From the NCBI GenBank assembly GCA_016284635.1, contig JAEEPF010000021.1:1-33087 (forward strand): a DNA stretch of 33,087 nt. The letters are read 5' to 3'. The position numbers were made by a program, and so were the translations under genes. This stretch comes from Prevotella sp. (GTDB lineage Bacteria; Bacteroidota; Bacteroidia; Bacteroidales; Bacteroidaceae). The notes below the pieces were generated by a model. That model worked only from the letters and a program-made list of their open reading frames with translations, made no database searches and was not told where the DNA came from. Shown piece by piece: positions 6,163 through 14,394 of the stretch; the first letter of the stretch is position 1; the number at the start of each line of letters is the position of its first letter.

Positions 6163-7917
6163 TTATCGTTCCAATTTCACAATGGCATAACTTGTGGCGG
6201 GCATGCTGATGGTAACGTTGCCCGTCTTCTTGTTGCGAGTGATGGGGAAACGATCACCAGCAAGGAGTTTTGTGCGCTTGAAGGTGATGTTGACGGGGAA
6301 AGTGGCGTCAGAGGCTTCGGCACGTGGATTGAGCATCACCAGCACTACCTCGTTGCCAGCAGCACGGGCGTAGACGAAGGGATAAGGGTCTTGTCCCTCG
6401 GCAGAAGGATAGAGGGGTACGAACTCAGCATAGTTGGCCAGGGCGGGCTCGCTGTGATGAAGGGCGATGAGACGGCGCGTCTTGTTGAGCAACGAGCTGG
6501 GATTCTTCTGCTGCGTAGCAACGTTGGGAGCATCTGGCGATGGGTCGACGGGCAGATAGAGTTTGCTGGCGTCGCCTGTAGAGAATCCAAGATTCTTGTC
6601 CTGACTCCACTGCATTGGCGTGCGGGCACCATTGCGGGGCTGGTAGGCTCCCTCTACCTGCGGCCAACTCGTCGGCAACTGGCGCATGCCAATCTCGTTG
6701 CCGTAATACAGGAAAGGTACGCCAGGCATGGTGAAGCCGAAGGCATAGACTATCTCCAGTTCCTTGTCCGTGCGTTTATTGCCTAAGCGGGCGTTGTCGT
6801 GGTTGCCCATCGGCAGACTGATATAGCCCTTGCCTACGGTCTTCTGATACTGATCCATATAGCTGCGGAGAAATTCGCGGACGTCACCCCTACCCTCTGC
6901 GTCGAAATAGCTGTGGCCTTCGCTTACACCGTTCAAGATGCGCCAGCTCTCCTTCTGGAAGAGGTCGTTGTAGCCCTTGAACCAATGGAAGAAGTCCACA
7001 TGGAAGCAGTCATCGAGCGCATCCGATGGGTACGACCACTCGGCAACCATGAATCCCTGCGGGTACTCCTTCTCTAACAGCCGCCGTATCTCGCGCCAAA
7101 AGAGTTTCGTCTCATTCTCGTTGGTGTTGAAGAACTGCTCGTTGCCCCTGATGCGTCGAGTCTTCACCAGAGCACCTGCCATATCTGCACGGAAGCCGTC
7201 GGCACCCATATCCATCCAGAAGCGCAGCACGTTCTTCAGGTCTTCACGCATGGCCATCACATCAGGGTGATTGGTGGGCAACTGCCATTTCTGGGCAGGA
7301 TCTGGGTTGGCGAAACCGAAGTTCAATGCTGGCTGGCACCAGTAGAAGTTGCGCATGAACTGACCATTGCGCTGGCCGTAGCCCTTCACGAACTGACCAG
7401 CAAACTCCATAGGGGGATCAACCCAGTTGGTCTCAGTCCAGATGTAGTAGTTGGAATATTTGTTCTTCTCCTGCCGTTGCGAGGCCACAAACCAGGGGTG
7501 GTCGATGGCGGTATAGCTGATGACATAGTCGAAGATGACATGCATGCCTCGTTTGTGAGCCTCCTCGAAGAGCCGCTTCGCATCTTCATTGGTGCCATAG
7601 CGTGGCGCAATCTTGTAGTAGTCGCGGATGTCGTAGCCCGCATCATTGAAAGGTGAGTCAAAAAACGGGTTGAACCAGATGGCATCTACACCGAGGCTCT
7701 TCACGTAGTCAAGCTTGCTGATAATGCCCTTCAGGTCGCCGATACCGTCACCGTCGCTGTCGCAGAACGTCTGCGGATAGATCTGATAGAACACGGCATT
7801 CCGTGCCCACTCTGGCACCTTCGGGATGTCATACTTTCCAGTAATTGTCTGTGCCGACATCGCAAGTGACAGCATCACAGTTGCGAGCACAGTCATAAGA
7901 TGTCTGTTTGTTTTCAT
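6163..7917 (-). CDS. secreted GH13 alpha-amylase family enzyme (584 aa)
   Basis: Residues 1-22 form a signal peptide ending SA-Q, so the enzyme is exported to the periplasm or outer membrane. The rest is a GH13 barrel: FYQIYPQTF (44-52), the Ca-binding loop DSDGDGIGD (53-61), the nucleophile in GFRAD (Asp245), the acid/base in VAEW (Glu293) and GNHDN (His373, Asp374). The C-terminal ~90 residues fit the usual beta-sandwich domain C. Overall it resembles oligo-1,6-glucosidase/trehalose synthase-like members acting on alpha-glucans. Region I is odd: where DxxxNH is usual, the sequence is DYVISY (Asp130, Ser134, Tyr135), so both the Asn and the substrate-binding His are replaced. Specificity or activity could be altered. 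It follows the Dcu gene by 25 bases. Confidence 0.88.
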   Translation of the reverse strand: MKTNRHLMTVLATVMLSLAMSAQTITGKYDIPKVPEWARNAVFYQIYPQTFCDSDGDGIGDLKGIISKLDYVKSLGVDAIWFNPFFDSPFNDAGYDIRDYYKIAPRYGTNEDAKRLFEEAHKRGMHVIFDYVISYTAIDHPWFVASQRQEKNKYSNYYIWTETNWVDPPMEFAGQFVKGYGQRNGQFMRNFYWCQPALNFGFANPDPAQKWQLPTNHPDVMAMREDLKNVLRFWMDMGADGFRADMAGALVKTRRIRGNEQFFNTNENETKLFWREIRRLLEKEYPQGFMVAEWSYPSDALDDCFHVDFFHWFKGYNDLFQKESWRILNGVSEGHSYFDAEGRGDVREFLRSYMDQYQKTVGKGYISLPMGNHDNARLGNKRTDKELEIVYAFGFTMPGVPFLYYGNEIGMRQLPTSWPQVEGAYQPRNGARTPMQWSQDKNLGFSTGDASKLYLPVDPSPDAPNVATQQKNPSSLLNKTRRLIALHHSEPALANYAEFVPLYPSAEGQDPYPFVYARAAGNEVVLVMLNPRAEASDATFPVNITFKRTKLLAGDRFPITRNKKTGNVTISMPATSYAIVKLER

Positions 7918-7942
7918 ATTGCTTATTATTCTCTACGCCACG

Positions 7943-9268
7943 TTAATATAAGAATGATATGATCAAATAGCCAACACCGATGCTGACTAACGTTGTAATC
8001 CAACCTGAAAGCTGGAACGAGTGGTTCACCACATACTTGCCAACACGGGTAGTGCCTGTGCGGTCGAAGCCAATGGCAGCCACCTCGGTGGGATAGTTGG
8101 GCAGGAAGAAATAACCATTCACCGCAGGGAACAGTACCAGCAGTACCAAGGGCGGCACACCCATCAGCAGACCTACCGGGAAGAGCGTCTTGACGGTGGC
8201 AGCCTGTGAGAAAAGCATGATACTGAACAGGAAGAGCGGGATGGCAAAGAGCAGGGGATAGGTGGTGAAGACACCCTCTACACTGCCCATGATCACCTCC
8301 TGATGGCCCATGAAGAAGGTGCTGCCCATCCAGGCGACACCAAAGATGGATACCATGGCGTTCATGCCCGATGCAAACACGTTGCCCTTCATGGCCTCAC
8401 GCACATCAGCCTTGCCCACCAGCAGTATCAGTGCGGCTATACTCATCATGATGATCTCGATGGTGGTACTCATGTCCAGCGGATGACCGTCAATGGAAGG
8501 ACGTAATTCCGGGATGATGCCAAACAACACCACCAGTATCACACCCAGCAAGAATGCCAGCACGGCCCACTTGGCATGTGGATTCTCTGTCTTCATCTCG
8601 CTGGCGGTTTCCTCCTCCGCATCCAGCAATCCCTCGCTCAGTCGGCGCTGATACTCAGGATCTTTCTCCATGGGCTTACCTACATAGTTCTGAACCAGTG
8701 AAGCCACCAATATGGCTATGATAGAGGCTGGTATGGTGACCATCAGTATCTCCGTCATACCAATGCCCTTATCGCCCAACAGCTCTTTGGAAAGGATGGC
8801 TGCCGTAGCTGCAGACACTGGCGAACCCGTACAACCCAGCGAGGCGGCTATAGTGGCCACGCTTATCGGGCGCTCTGGTCTCACCTTTTCCTTACGGGCT
8901 ATTTCCGAGATGATGGGCAACAGCGCATAGCAGGTATGTGCAGTACCTGCCAAGTGGGTGAAAAGCCAGGTGACGAGGGGTGCGAAGAAGGTGATGCGGC
9001 TGGGATGCTTCCGCAGGAACCATGCCGCCTTGTTCACCATATAGTCCAATCCGCCGGCAGCCTGCAGCGCTGCAGAGGCCGTAATGACGCTGACGATGAT
9101 GAGCATCACGTCGATGGGAATGGATCCAGGCTTAAGTCCAAAGATGAATACCAGGATAAAGACACCCACCATGCCGTAGATGCCCAGTCCGATGCCACCC
9201 ACCTTGGCTCCGATAAATATCATCGCCAGTACGATAGCCAGTTGGAGTAATATAAACAGTGTAGCCAT
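7943..9268 (-). CDS. anaerobic C4-dicarboxylate transporter, DcuA/DcuB family (441 aa)
   Basis: The full length matches DcuA/DcuB (about 433-446 residues) and the landmark segments are present: an N-terminal pair of helices followed by KPGSIPIDVM, AAGGLDY (about residues 70-76), the GTAHTCYALLPII stretch, GSPVSAATAA, and the C-terminal FDRTGTTRVGKYVVNHSF. Ten or more hydrophobic segments are evident and there is a charged loop near residues 200-235. Dcu carriers exchange fumarate, malate or aspartate for succinate in fumarate-respiring anaerobes, which fits a succinate-producing Bacteroidales. It is the first gene of a two-gene unit with the amylase. A TATCTTTG box lies 36 bases upstream. I cannot choose between DcuA and DcuB. 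Confidence 0.92.
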   Translation of the reverse strand: MATLFILLQLAIVLAMIFIGAKVGGIGLGIYGMVGVFILVFIFGLKPGSIPIDVMLIIVSVITASAALQAAGGLDYMVNKAAWFLRKHPSRITFFAPLVTWLFTHLAGTAHTCYALLPIISEIARKEKVRPERPISVATIAASLGCTGSPVSAATAAILSKELLGDKGIGMTEILMVTIPASIIAILVASLVQNYVGKPMEKDPEYQRRLSEGLLDAEEETASEMKTENPHAKWAVLAFLLGVILVVLFGIIPELRPSIDGHPLDMSTTIEIIMMSIAALILLVGKADVREAMKGNVFASGMNAMVSIFGVAWMGSTFFMGHQEVIMGSVEGVFTTYPLLFAIPLFLFSIMLFSQAATVKTLFPVGLLMGVPPLVLLVLFPAVNGYFFLPNYPTEVAAIGFDRTGTTRVGKYVVNHSFQLSGWITTLVSIGVGYLIISFLY

Positions 9269-9303
9269 AGTCTATTACAGAGTTTCGTTTGTTGATTTGT
9301 CGG

Positions 9304-9311
9304 CAAAGATA
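9304..9311 (-). promoter_or_regulatory. minus-strand -7 box of the dcu-amylase unit
   Basis: TATCTTTG on the minus strand (9311-9304) fits TAnnTTTG and lies 36 bases before the Dcu start. No good TTG is seen at the expected distance, so only half the promoter is supported. Confidence 0.4.
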
Positions 9312-9394
9312 CTATTTTTTTTGCAATCACACAGAAGTTTACCTAACTTTTTTGGAAATAAAGTTAAATCCACAGAGATTTCCATATTTTTTGT

Positions 9395-9402
9395 TACCTT
9401 TG
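9395..9402 (+). promoter_or_regulatory. -7 box just before the first GT2 gene
   Basis: TACCTTTG ends eight bases before the ATG at 9411. A promoter here would give an almost leaderless mRNA. No TTG is present 19-21 bases upstream. The gap 9269-9410 therefore holds two divergent promoter boxes and nothing else recognisable. Confidence 0.45.
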
Positions 9403-9410
9403 CACCCGAT

Positions 9411-10382
9411 ATGAAACAACAGCCATTGGTCAGTTTTATCCTGACAGACTATAACCTGCCCACGGAACTGCTGTGCGAAGCCATCGACAGCATCCTCAGG
9501 CTCTCGCTGCGATCGACAGAGCGGGAGATCATCATCGTGGATGACGGCTCGGACAGCAGTCCGATGAACAGTCTGCTGAAATACGGTGACGACATCATCT
9601 ACCTGAGGCAGAAGAACAGCGGCGTGAGTGTGGCGCGAAACACGGCGATGGCCATGGCACAGGGGGAATACATCCAGATCATCGACGGTGACGACTACCT
9701 GATCCAGGCGCCCTACGAGCACTGCCTCGACATCATCCGCTACAACAAGGATGCCGATGTCGTGATGTTCGACTTCACCCACGATGAAGGTTCAAACGAC
9801 CTATCATACAACTCCCCGAGGGTCAAAAGCGGGACAGAACTGATGCGCAGCGAGAACATCCGGGGGACGGCCTGCTGCTATCTGTTCCGGCAGAGCGTCA
9901 GAAGTCAGCTGACCTTCACGCCTGGCATCCGCTATGGCGAGGATGAGGAGTTCACTCCGCAGTTGCTGATACGGGCAGAGCACGTCTATCTGACTGAGGC
10001 GAAGGCCTACTTCTACCGTGAGCGTCAGGCATCGGCCGTCCACCAGACTGACAAGACAAGCATCCAGCAACAGTTGGATGACCACCTCACTGTGATCCGT
10101 CGTCTGCAGAAACTTGCCGACACACTGCCACAGACAGACCGGCTGGCCCTGCAAAGGCGCGTGGCTCAACTGACGATGGACCACATCTACAACACGATCA
10201 TGCTCACCCGTTCGGAACAGCAACTCGACGAGACCATCGAGACCCTGCGCCAGAATGCCCTCTACCCCCTACCCGACCGTGACTACAGCACGAAATACGT
10301 GTGGTTCCGCAAGATGACCAACAGCCGACTGGGCCGTCGGATCCTGCTCCGTACACTACCTAAGATGAAAAAGGAAAGATGA
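9411..10382 (+). CDS. glycosyltransferase family 2 (323 aa)
   Basis: The start is the ATG at 9411 (MKQQPLVSFILTDYN), where the GT2 fold begins; an upstream ATG in frame would prepend 77 residues overlapping the divergent Dcu gene and is rejected. GT-A features: SFILTDYN first strand, IIIVDDGS (nucleotide-binding Asp-Asp) near residues 42-49, NSGVSVARNTAM, and the metal-binding IDGDDYL near residues 92-98. The C-terminal part (residues about 220-323) is helical. No membrane segment, so it is a cytoplasmic or peripheral enzyme transferring a sugar from a nucleotide donor in surface glycan synthesis. It overlaps the next gene by four bases (ATGA). Donor and acceptor cannot be told. Confidence 0.88.
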   Translation: MKQQPLVSFILTDYNLPTELLCEAIDSILRLSLRSTEREIIIVDDGSDSSPMNSLLKYGDDIIYLRQKNSGVSVARNTAMAMAQGEYIQIIDGDDYLIQAPYEHCLDIIRYNKDADVVMFDFTHDEGSNDLSYNSPRVKSGTELMRSENIRGTACCYLFRQSVRSQLTFTPGIRYGEDEEFTPQLLIRAEHVYLTEAKAYFYRERQASAVHQTDKTSIQQQLDDHLTVIRRLQKLADTLPQTDRLALQRRVAQLTMDHIYNTIMLTRSEQQLDETIETLRQNALYPLPDRDYSTKYVWFRKMTNSRLGRRILLRTLPKMKKER

Positions 10383-11374
10383 TGAAGGAGATGATTTCGG
10401 TCGTTGTCGTGACCTACAACCAGGCAGCCACCATCGGGCGGACACTGAACTCGATCCTGATACAACGGTGCCATGTGCCCTTCGAGATCGTCATTGGCGA
10501 AGACTGTTCGACCGACAACACCCGAGCCATCTGCCAGGCCTACGCCGACCAGCATCCCAGCACCATCCGCCTCATCTGCAACGAACGGAACAAAGGCATC
10601 GTGGACAACTATTACGACTGTCTCCTGGCGTGTCGTGGAAAATATATCGCTGACTGTGCGGGTGATGACTTCTGGATTGATCCGCTGAAGTTGGAGAAGG
10701 AAGTCACGGTGATGGAAAACCATCCGGAGGTTTCGATGGTCATCACCAACTGGCAGTATTACAACGAACAGACCAGGGGAACCACCTCCAGCCGACAGCA
10801 GCAGTATGCACCCATCACGCCTGGTCACGACCTGTTGCGGGCCATCATCACCCAACAGAACATGAGCGTGTTCCATCTCTGCACTGCCCTCTACCGCGCA
10901 GACATCTTCAGAAAGGCGTATGAGGACGATACGGACCTCTTCCGCAACAAGACCTATGTGAGTGAGGATATGCAGATAGCCTTTACGATGGCCCTGAACG
11001 GTGACATCGCCTATCTGCCGTACGTGACACTCAATTACAGTCTGGGCAGTGGCAGTGTGTCGAACGTCACCGACAGCGAGAAGGCATTCCGCTTTGTGAG
11101 CAGATCAACAGAACTTATCTGCTATCTGGCCAATAAGCACGATCTGGATATCCAGGACTTTATGACCCAGCGCATCTTCGAACTGGGCATGCACGCTTTC
11201 CGCTCATACCAGCCCTCACTCTATGAGGAGACACTGGCCTGCGAGCAGAAGTGGCAAGTCAGGAGAAGTTTCAAGAATACGTGTTTGTTTGCTGTGATGC
11301 GCCACGACTGGCTGTGGCGGGCAGGACTTGCCCTGCGAAGCGTGTTTGTCAGGCTGAAACAAGCAGTCCGTTGA
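10379..11374 (+). CDS. glycosyltransferase family 2 (331 aa)
   Basis: The ATG overlaps the previous stop (ATGA) and follows an AAGGAAAG ribosome site located in the end of that gene, so the two GT2 enzymes are translationally coupled. The GT-A domain opens with ISVVVVTYNQAATIGRTL; the nucleotide-binding motif is GEDCSTDNT and the metal-binding motif AGDDFWID. The pattern resembles GT2 members found in capsule and O-antigen clusters. The last ~90 residues are helical and basic, which may favour membrane association. Its 3' end overlaps the convergent GT4 gene by 26 bases. The two GT2 genes probably add successive sugars to one glycan, but no polymerase, flippase or precursor-synthesis gene accompanies them. 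Confidence 0.88.
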   Translation: MMKEMISVVVVTYNQAATIGRTLNSILIQRCHVPFEIVIGEDCSTDNTRAICQAYADQHPSTIRLICNERNKGIVDNYYDCLLACRGKYIADCAGDDFWIDPLKLEKEVTVMENHPEVSMVITNWQYYNEQTRGTTSSRQQQYAPITPGHDLLRAIITQQNMSVFHLCTALYRADIFRKAYEDDTDLFRNKTYVSEDMQIAFTMALNGDIAYLPYVTLNYSLGSGSVSNVTDSEKAFRFVSRSTELICYLANKHDLDIQDFMTQRIFELGMHAFRSYQPSLYEETLACEQKWQVRRSFKNTCLFAVMRHDWLWRAGLALRSVFVRLKQAVR

Positions 11375-12500
11375 AGAGTGTCGTCAACCGACGACCAATC
11401 ACTTCGGGGGAGGCCAACTGACTGACAGATTCCGAGACAGCCACCCCATCAAATTCTTTTCTTGACACCACCTGACGCATGGCATCAGACAATGCCTGAA
11501 CGTCATCGACGGGTACAATCGTACAACCTTCCTCAATGCGCAGGCTCTGCGGTACACACTCAGTAGCGACTACCGGAATGCCCGTGCTCATCGCCTCCAA
11601 CAAGGCCAATGGCTGTACTTCACTACGACTGGCAAGTACCAGTGCATCAGACTGATAGAGCAATTTTCTTACATCATCCCTTGAAATCAGTCCGTGTGAG
11701 ATAACACCCTCGGACAGCATCGCCTTGCAAGCTGCAGAATCAGTGCCTCTGCCGGCTATATGTAACTCGACATCCAGTCCAGCTTCCTTTAATTGACGGA
11801 AGGCTGGCAACAGCACATCATAGCCTTTCAACGGCCAGAAGTTGGCCAGACAACAGAAACGGAACGGACGGTCAGACAACGACTCACGAGGTTGGTAATG
11901 GAAATAATCTACGTCGATGGTGTTAGACACCGCCTGCCAACGATAGGCCTTGCCGAAATAGCAAGAGATATTGTCGACCAGTTCCTCGGAAACGGGAATC
12001 ACCAGATTGGCGTTCTCGTAGGCGTCTCGTAAAAGCGGAATCTGCCAGGCACAACTGGGTGCTGGGCCAAACTCCTTCTCAAACACCAGTCGGGAGAGGT
12101 GTTCGGTGATGACATAAGGAATCTGATACTTCCGGCTGATCAGCATCGCTGCATAGCCTCCCCACTTCGAACAATGGGCGTGGAGGATATCAGGCCGGCC
12201 ATATTTATCGGTATAGTCGTCGAACATATCACAGACGATCTGCACCCAACGACGGACATTCCAACGGACGGTCAGAGGAATGCCACGCTGGAACGACTGA
12301 CAGACAGTGATACCATCCCGCTGATGTTCATAACGACGAAAAGGCAGGGAGAGGAAGTCTTTCAGTCTGATGGTGACACCCAACTGCACATTGCTGAGGA
12401 TACGCACCTCGTGGCCCTGCGCCTTCAGGGCCATGGCCTGATCGAGGCAGAACTCCCCGCCATAAGGGGTGAAGAAGGATGGTATCTCAAGGATATGCAT
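11349..12500 (-). CDS. glycosyltransferase family 4 (383 aa)
   Basis: Two Rossmann-like halves of a GT-B fold are recognisable. N-terminal: FFTPYGGEFCLDQAMALKAQG with the glycine-rich acceptor loop, and DILHAHCSKWGGYAA near residue 105. C-terminal: FCCLANFWPLKGYDVLLPAF, LHIAGRGTD, and the retaining-GT4 EX7E motif with Glu294 and Glu302 in EVQPLALLE followed by AMSTGIPVVAT. Such enzymes are cytoplasmic and transfer sugars from nucleotide donors to lipid-linked or polysaccharide acceptors. The gene is convergent with the GT2 pair and shares its final 26 bases with it. Upstream of its ATG there is only the heptamer array 12507-12569, so its promoter is not identified; read-through from rpsP would have to pass a terminator. 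Confidence 0.88.
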   Translation of the reverse strand: MHILEIPSFFTPYGGEFCLDQAMALKAQGHEVRILSNVQLGVTIRLKDFLSLPFRRYEHQRDGITVCQSFQRGIPLTVRWNVRRWVQIVCDMFDDYTDKYGRPDILHAHCSKWGGYAAMLISRKYQIPYVITEHLSRLVFEKEFGPAPSCAWQIPLLRDAYENANLVIPVSEELVDNISCYFGKAYRWQAVSNTIDVDYFHYQPRESLSDRPFRFCCLANFWPLKGYDVLLPAFRQLKEAGLDVELHIAGRGTDSAACKAMLSEGVISHGLISRDDVRKLLYQSDALVLASRSEVQPLALLEAMSTGIPVVATECVPQSLRIEEGCTIVPVDDVQALSDAMRQVVSRKEFDGVAVSESVSQLASPEVIGRRLTTLFNGLLVSA

Positions 12501-12506
12501 ATTTTA

Positions 12507-12569
12507 GAGGTAAGAGGTAAGAGGTGAGAGGTAAGAAGTAAGAGGTAAGAGGTGAGTGGTGAGAGGTGA
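12507..12569. repeat. heptamer array, nine units of GAGGTAA/GAGGTGA
   Basis: Nine consecutive seven-base units occur, mostly GAGGTAA or GAGGTGA with two single-base variants (GAAGTAA, GTGGTGA). The array sits in the 5' region of the GT4 gene. The same heptamer, on the other strand, recurs inside addA at 24411-24438. Confidence 0.9.
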
Positions 12570-12586
12570 GAGATATGAGATGGGAG

Positions 12587-12624
12587 TTAAAAAAGGAGGA
12601 ATGAGGTCGTTATCCCCATTCCTC
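12587..12624 (-). terminator. intrinsic terminator of rpsP
   Basis: Read on the minus strand, GAGGAATG and CATTCCTC form an eight-base stem (12624-12617 with 12603-12596) around a 13-base loop, followed at once by a run of six T (12594-12589). It lies about 30 bases after the rpsP stop. Confidence 0.8.
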
Positions 12625-12654
12625 ACAATTTCATTTTCTCTTAGCAAGAGTACC

Positions 12655-13206
12655 TTATGCCTCAGCTGGAGCCTCAGCGGCGGGAGCCTCGGCAGCAGCG
12701 GCCTCAGCAGCCTTTGCAGCCTCTTCCTCAGCCTTAGCGGCAGCCTCAGCAGCCTTCTTGTCGGCTACCTTCTTGGCGATGGCCTCGTTGACGGCCTTCT
12801 CTGCCTTCAGGGCATTGGCAGCAGCATCCTTCTTTGCCTTAGCATCTGCCTCAGCGATCTTTGCCAGACCGTTCTGCTTGTCAGCCTTCCAGGCCTCGAA
12901 CTTCTTCTGGGCAGCAGCCTCATCGAAAGCGCCCTTCTTCACGCCACCACGGAGGTGCTTCATCAGGTACACGCCCTCACGGCTGAGGATGTTACGTACG
13001 GTGTCTGTGGGCTGGGCACCAACCTCAACCCAATACAGTGCACGCTCGAAATTCAAGTCTACTGTGGCAGGATTGGTGTTGGGATTGTAAGTACCAATCT
13101 TCTCAGTAAAACGACCATCACGTGGTGCACGAGCGTCGGCGATAACGATTCTGTAGAAAGCGTAGCCCTTACGGCCGCCGCGCTGCAATCTGATCTTTGT
13201 TGCCAT
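12655..13206 (-). CDS. rpsP: 30S ribosomal protein S16 with long Ala/Lys/Glu tail (183 aa)
   Basis: Residues 1-80 are a typical S16: [19 protein letters not shown], the [14 protein letters not shown] motif, and [22 protein letters not shown]16 binds 16S rRNA in the 5' and central domains and is needed for small-subunit assembly. Canonical S16 is about 80-90 residues; here another ~95 residues follow, helical and Lys/Ala-rich, then a low-complexity tail of Ala, Glu and Pro. Long S16 tails are known in Bacteroidetes, so this supports the taxonomic placement. The gene is single, with its own promoter (13280-13311) and terminator (12587-12624), between glycosyltransferase genes on both sides. Confidence 0.97.
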   Translation of the reverse strand: MATKIRLQRGGRKGYAFYRIVIADARAPRDGRFTEKIGTYNPNTNPATVDLNFERALYWVEVGAQPTDTVRNILSREGVYLMKHLRGGVKKGAFDEAAAQKKFEAWKADKQNGLAKIAEADAKAKKDAAANALKAEKAVNEAIAKKVADKKAAEAAAKAEEEAAKAAEAAAAEAPAAEAPAEA

Positions 13207-13279
13207 AATTTTTAATTTTTTACCTTTTTAATTGTTTAATTTAACTGAATTTCATGCTCTTAACTCGTAAAAGCGGGTG

Positions 13280-13311
13280 CAAAGGTACTAAAAATAATGG
13301 ATAATGGACAA
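13280..13311 (-). promoter_or_regulatory. rpsP promoter
   Basis: On the minus strand TTG (13311-13309), 21 bases, then TACCTTTG (13287-13280) fits the Bacteroidetes promoter consensus. The start codon of rpsP lies 73 bases downstream, leaving room for an A/T-rich leader. The upstream box lies within the TAATGGA repeat stretch. Confidence 0.7.
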
Positions 13312-13328
13312 TTGATAATGGATAATTT
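13295..13328. repeat. TAATGGA-type short repeats
   Basis: Four imperfect units of the form TAATGGA (variants TGATAATGG, ATGGACAAT) fill the gap between the divergent rpsP and GT2 promoters. The TTG of the rpsP promoter falls inside it. Confidence 0.6.
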
Positions 13329-13371
13329 GCTTCCGAGGACACATTTTTAACTATTTTTGGGTCTTATATGC

Positions 13372-13401
13372 TTGATTATTGAGGGAAAAAGTGTAATTTT
13401 G
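13372..13401 (+). promoter_or_regulatory. promoter of the third GT2 gene
   Basis: TTG (13372-13374), 19 bases, TAATTTTG (13394-13401): a full match to the Bacteroidetes consensus. The ATG at 13411 is only nine bases after the box, so the transcript would be nearly leaderless. Confidence 0.7.
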
Positions 13402-13410
13402 CACGTTGAA

Positions 13411-14313
13411 ATGACACAAAAGGCGAAAAAGGAATTGTCGATCCTGATTCCTAATTATAATAATGTATGCGTGGAATTGGTGACGGTGCTCCAGCAACAG
13501 GCTGAGACACTGGGCATCGACTATGAGATCCTCGTGGCAGACGATGCCTCGCCACAAAAGGACACAATCCCGCTGAACCAGCCCATCAACGAACTGCCTC
13601 ACTGCCGATACATCATCAAGGAGACCAACACCGGCAGTGCCGCCACACGCAACTATCTTGGAGAACAGAGCCAATACCACTGGCTGCTGTTCCTCGACTG
13701 CGACATCAACATCCCAGACGACCATTTCCTCGAACGATATATGTCCGCCCCCCACGAAGGAGTGGTCAACGGTGGCATCTGCATCATCGATGATGACACG
13801 CTGAGCCATAACCTGCGATATCTTTACGAGAAGGACGCCGAACCCGCACATACTGCCGAGAAACGACAGGCGAACAAATATCACGAATTCCGCTCCACTA
13901 ATTTTATGATTGAGCGCGAGGTGTTTAAGGCCTGTCCCTTCGACGAGCGGTTCAAACGTAGTGGCTATGAGGATGTGCTGTTCGGGAAGATGCTGAAACA
14001 GCAGCAGATTCCCGTGACGCATATCGACAATCCCGTGATGATGACCAAGTTTGAGTCGAACCCAGACTATGTGACAAAGATAGAACGGAGTATGAGGACC
14101 CTCCACACGTTCCGAAACGAGTTGCGGGGCTACTCACGCATTCTGACCTTCGACAGTGGCATTCACATCTCTGCCGTACGTGGGCTTATCCGACTGTGGC
14201 ATCGTATCTTCGGGAATATGGAGCGGCGAAATCTCTGTGGTTCCAAGCCTATCCTGAAGTTGTTCACGCTCTATCGGCTGGGGTATTATCTGACACTACC
14301 GAAGGGTGATTAG
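13411..14313 (+). CDS. glycosyltransferase family 2 (300 aa)
   Basis: The start is the ATG at 13411 (MTQKAKKELSILIPNYNN); an in-frame ATG at 13357 would lie upstream of the promoter and is rejected. GT-A features: SILIPNYNN, ILVADDASPQKD, TGSAATRNYL and the metal-binding LDCDINIPDDHF, followed by a region with FKRSGYEDVLFGKML that resembles the acceptor-side ED motif of GT2 enzymes. No membrane span. It stands alone after its own promoter, divergent from rpsP. The last codons and the TAG stop lie inside a nine-base tandem array (14303 on), so the C-terminal residues PKGD are repeat-derived. Substrate unknown; likely cell-surface glycan synthesis. Confidence 0.87.
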   Translation: MTQKAKKELSILIPNYNNVCVELVTVLQQQAETLGIDYEILVADDASPQKDTIPLNQPINELPHCRYIIKETNTGSAATRNYLGEQSQYHWLLFLDCDINIPDDHFLERYMSAPHEGVVNGGICIIDDDTLSHNLRYLYEKDAEPAHTAEKRQANKYHEFRSTNFMIEREVFKACPFDERFKRSGYEDVLFGKMLKQQQIPVTHIDNPVMMTKFESNPDYVTKIERSMRTLHTFRNELRGYSRILTFDSGIHISAVRGLIRLWHRIFGNMERRNLCGSKPILKLFTLYRLGYYLTLPKGD

Positions 14314-14342
14314 GGCGATTAGGGTAATTAGGGTGATTAGGG
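14303..14342. repeat. nonamer array, AGGGTGATT units
   Basis: Four nine-base units, AGGGTGATT, AGGGCGATT, AGGGTAATT and AGGGTGATT, plus a partial AGGG. The first unit and the start of the second contain the last codons and the stop codon of the glycosyltransferase gene. Confidence 0.85.
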
Positions 14343-14394
14343 AAGAGGCCCTGCAAACCTTTACGCAAGTTTTTACATACAACAATTGTTAATA

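Noticed and set aside
9180..9410. Longer N-terminus for the first GT2 protein
   Set aside because: The extra 77 residues overlap the divergent Dcu gene and precede the promoter box; the GT2 fold starts at 9411.
12507..12569. Possible CRISPR array
   Set aside because: Units are seven bases and contiguous, with no spacers; the same holds for the other arrays at 14303, 18985 and 24411.
9411..14313. Capsule or O-antigen locus
   Set aside because: Four glycosyltransferases are present, but no flippase, polymerase, chain-length or sugar-nucleotide gene; rpsP interrupts them.
14303..14342. Telomere-like repeat signalling a replicon end
   Set aside because: Only four nonamers, internal to a normal gene context; better explained as a tandem spacer array.
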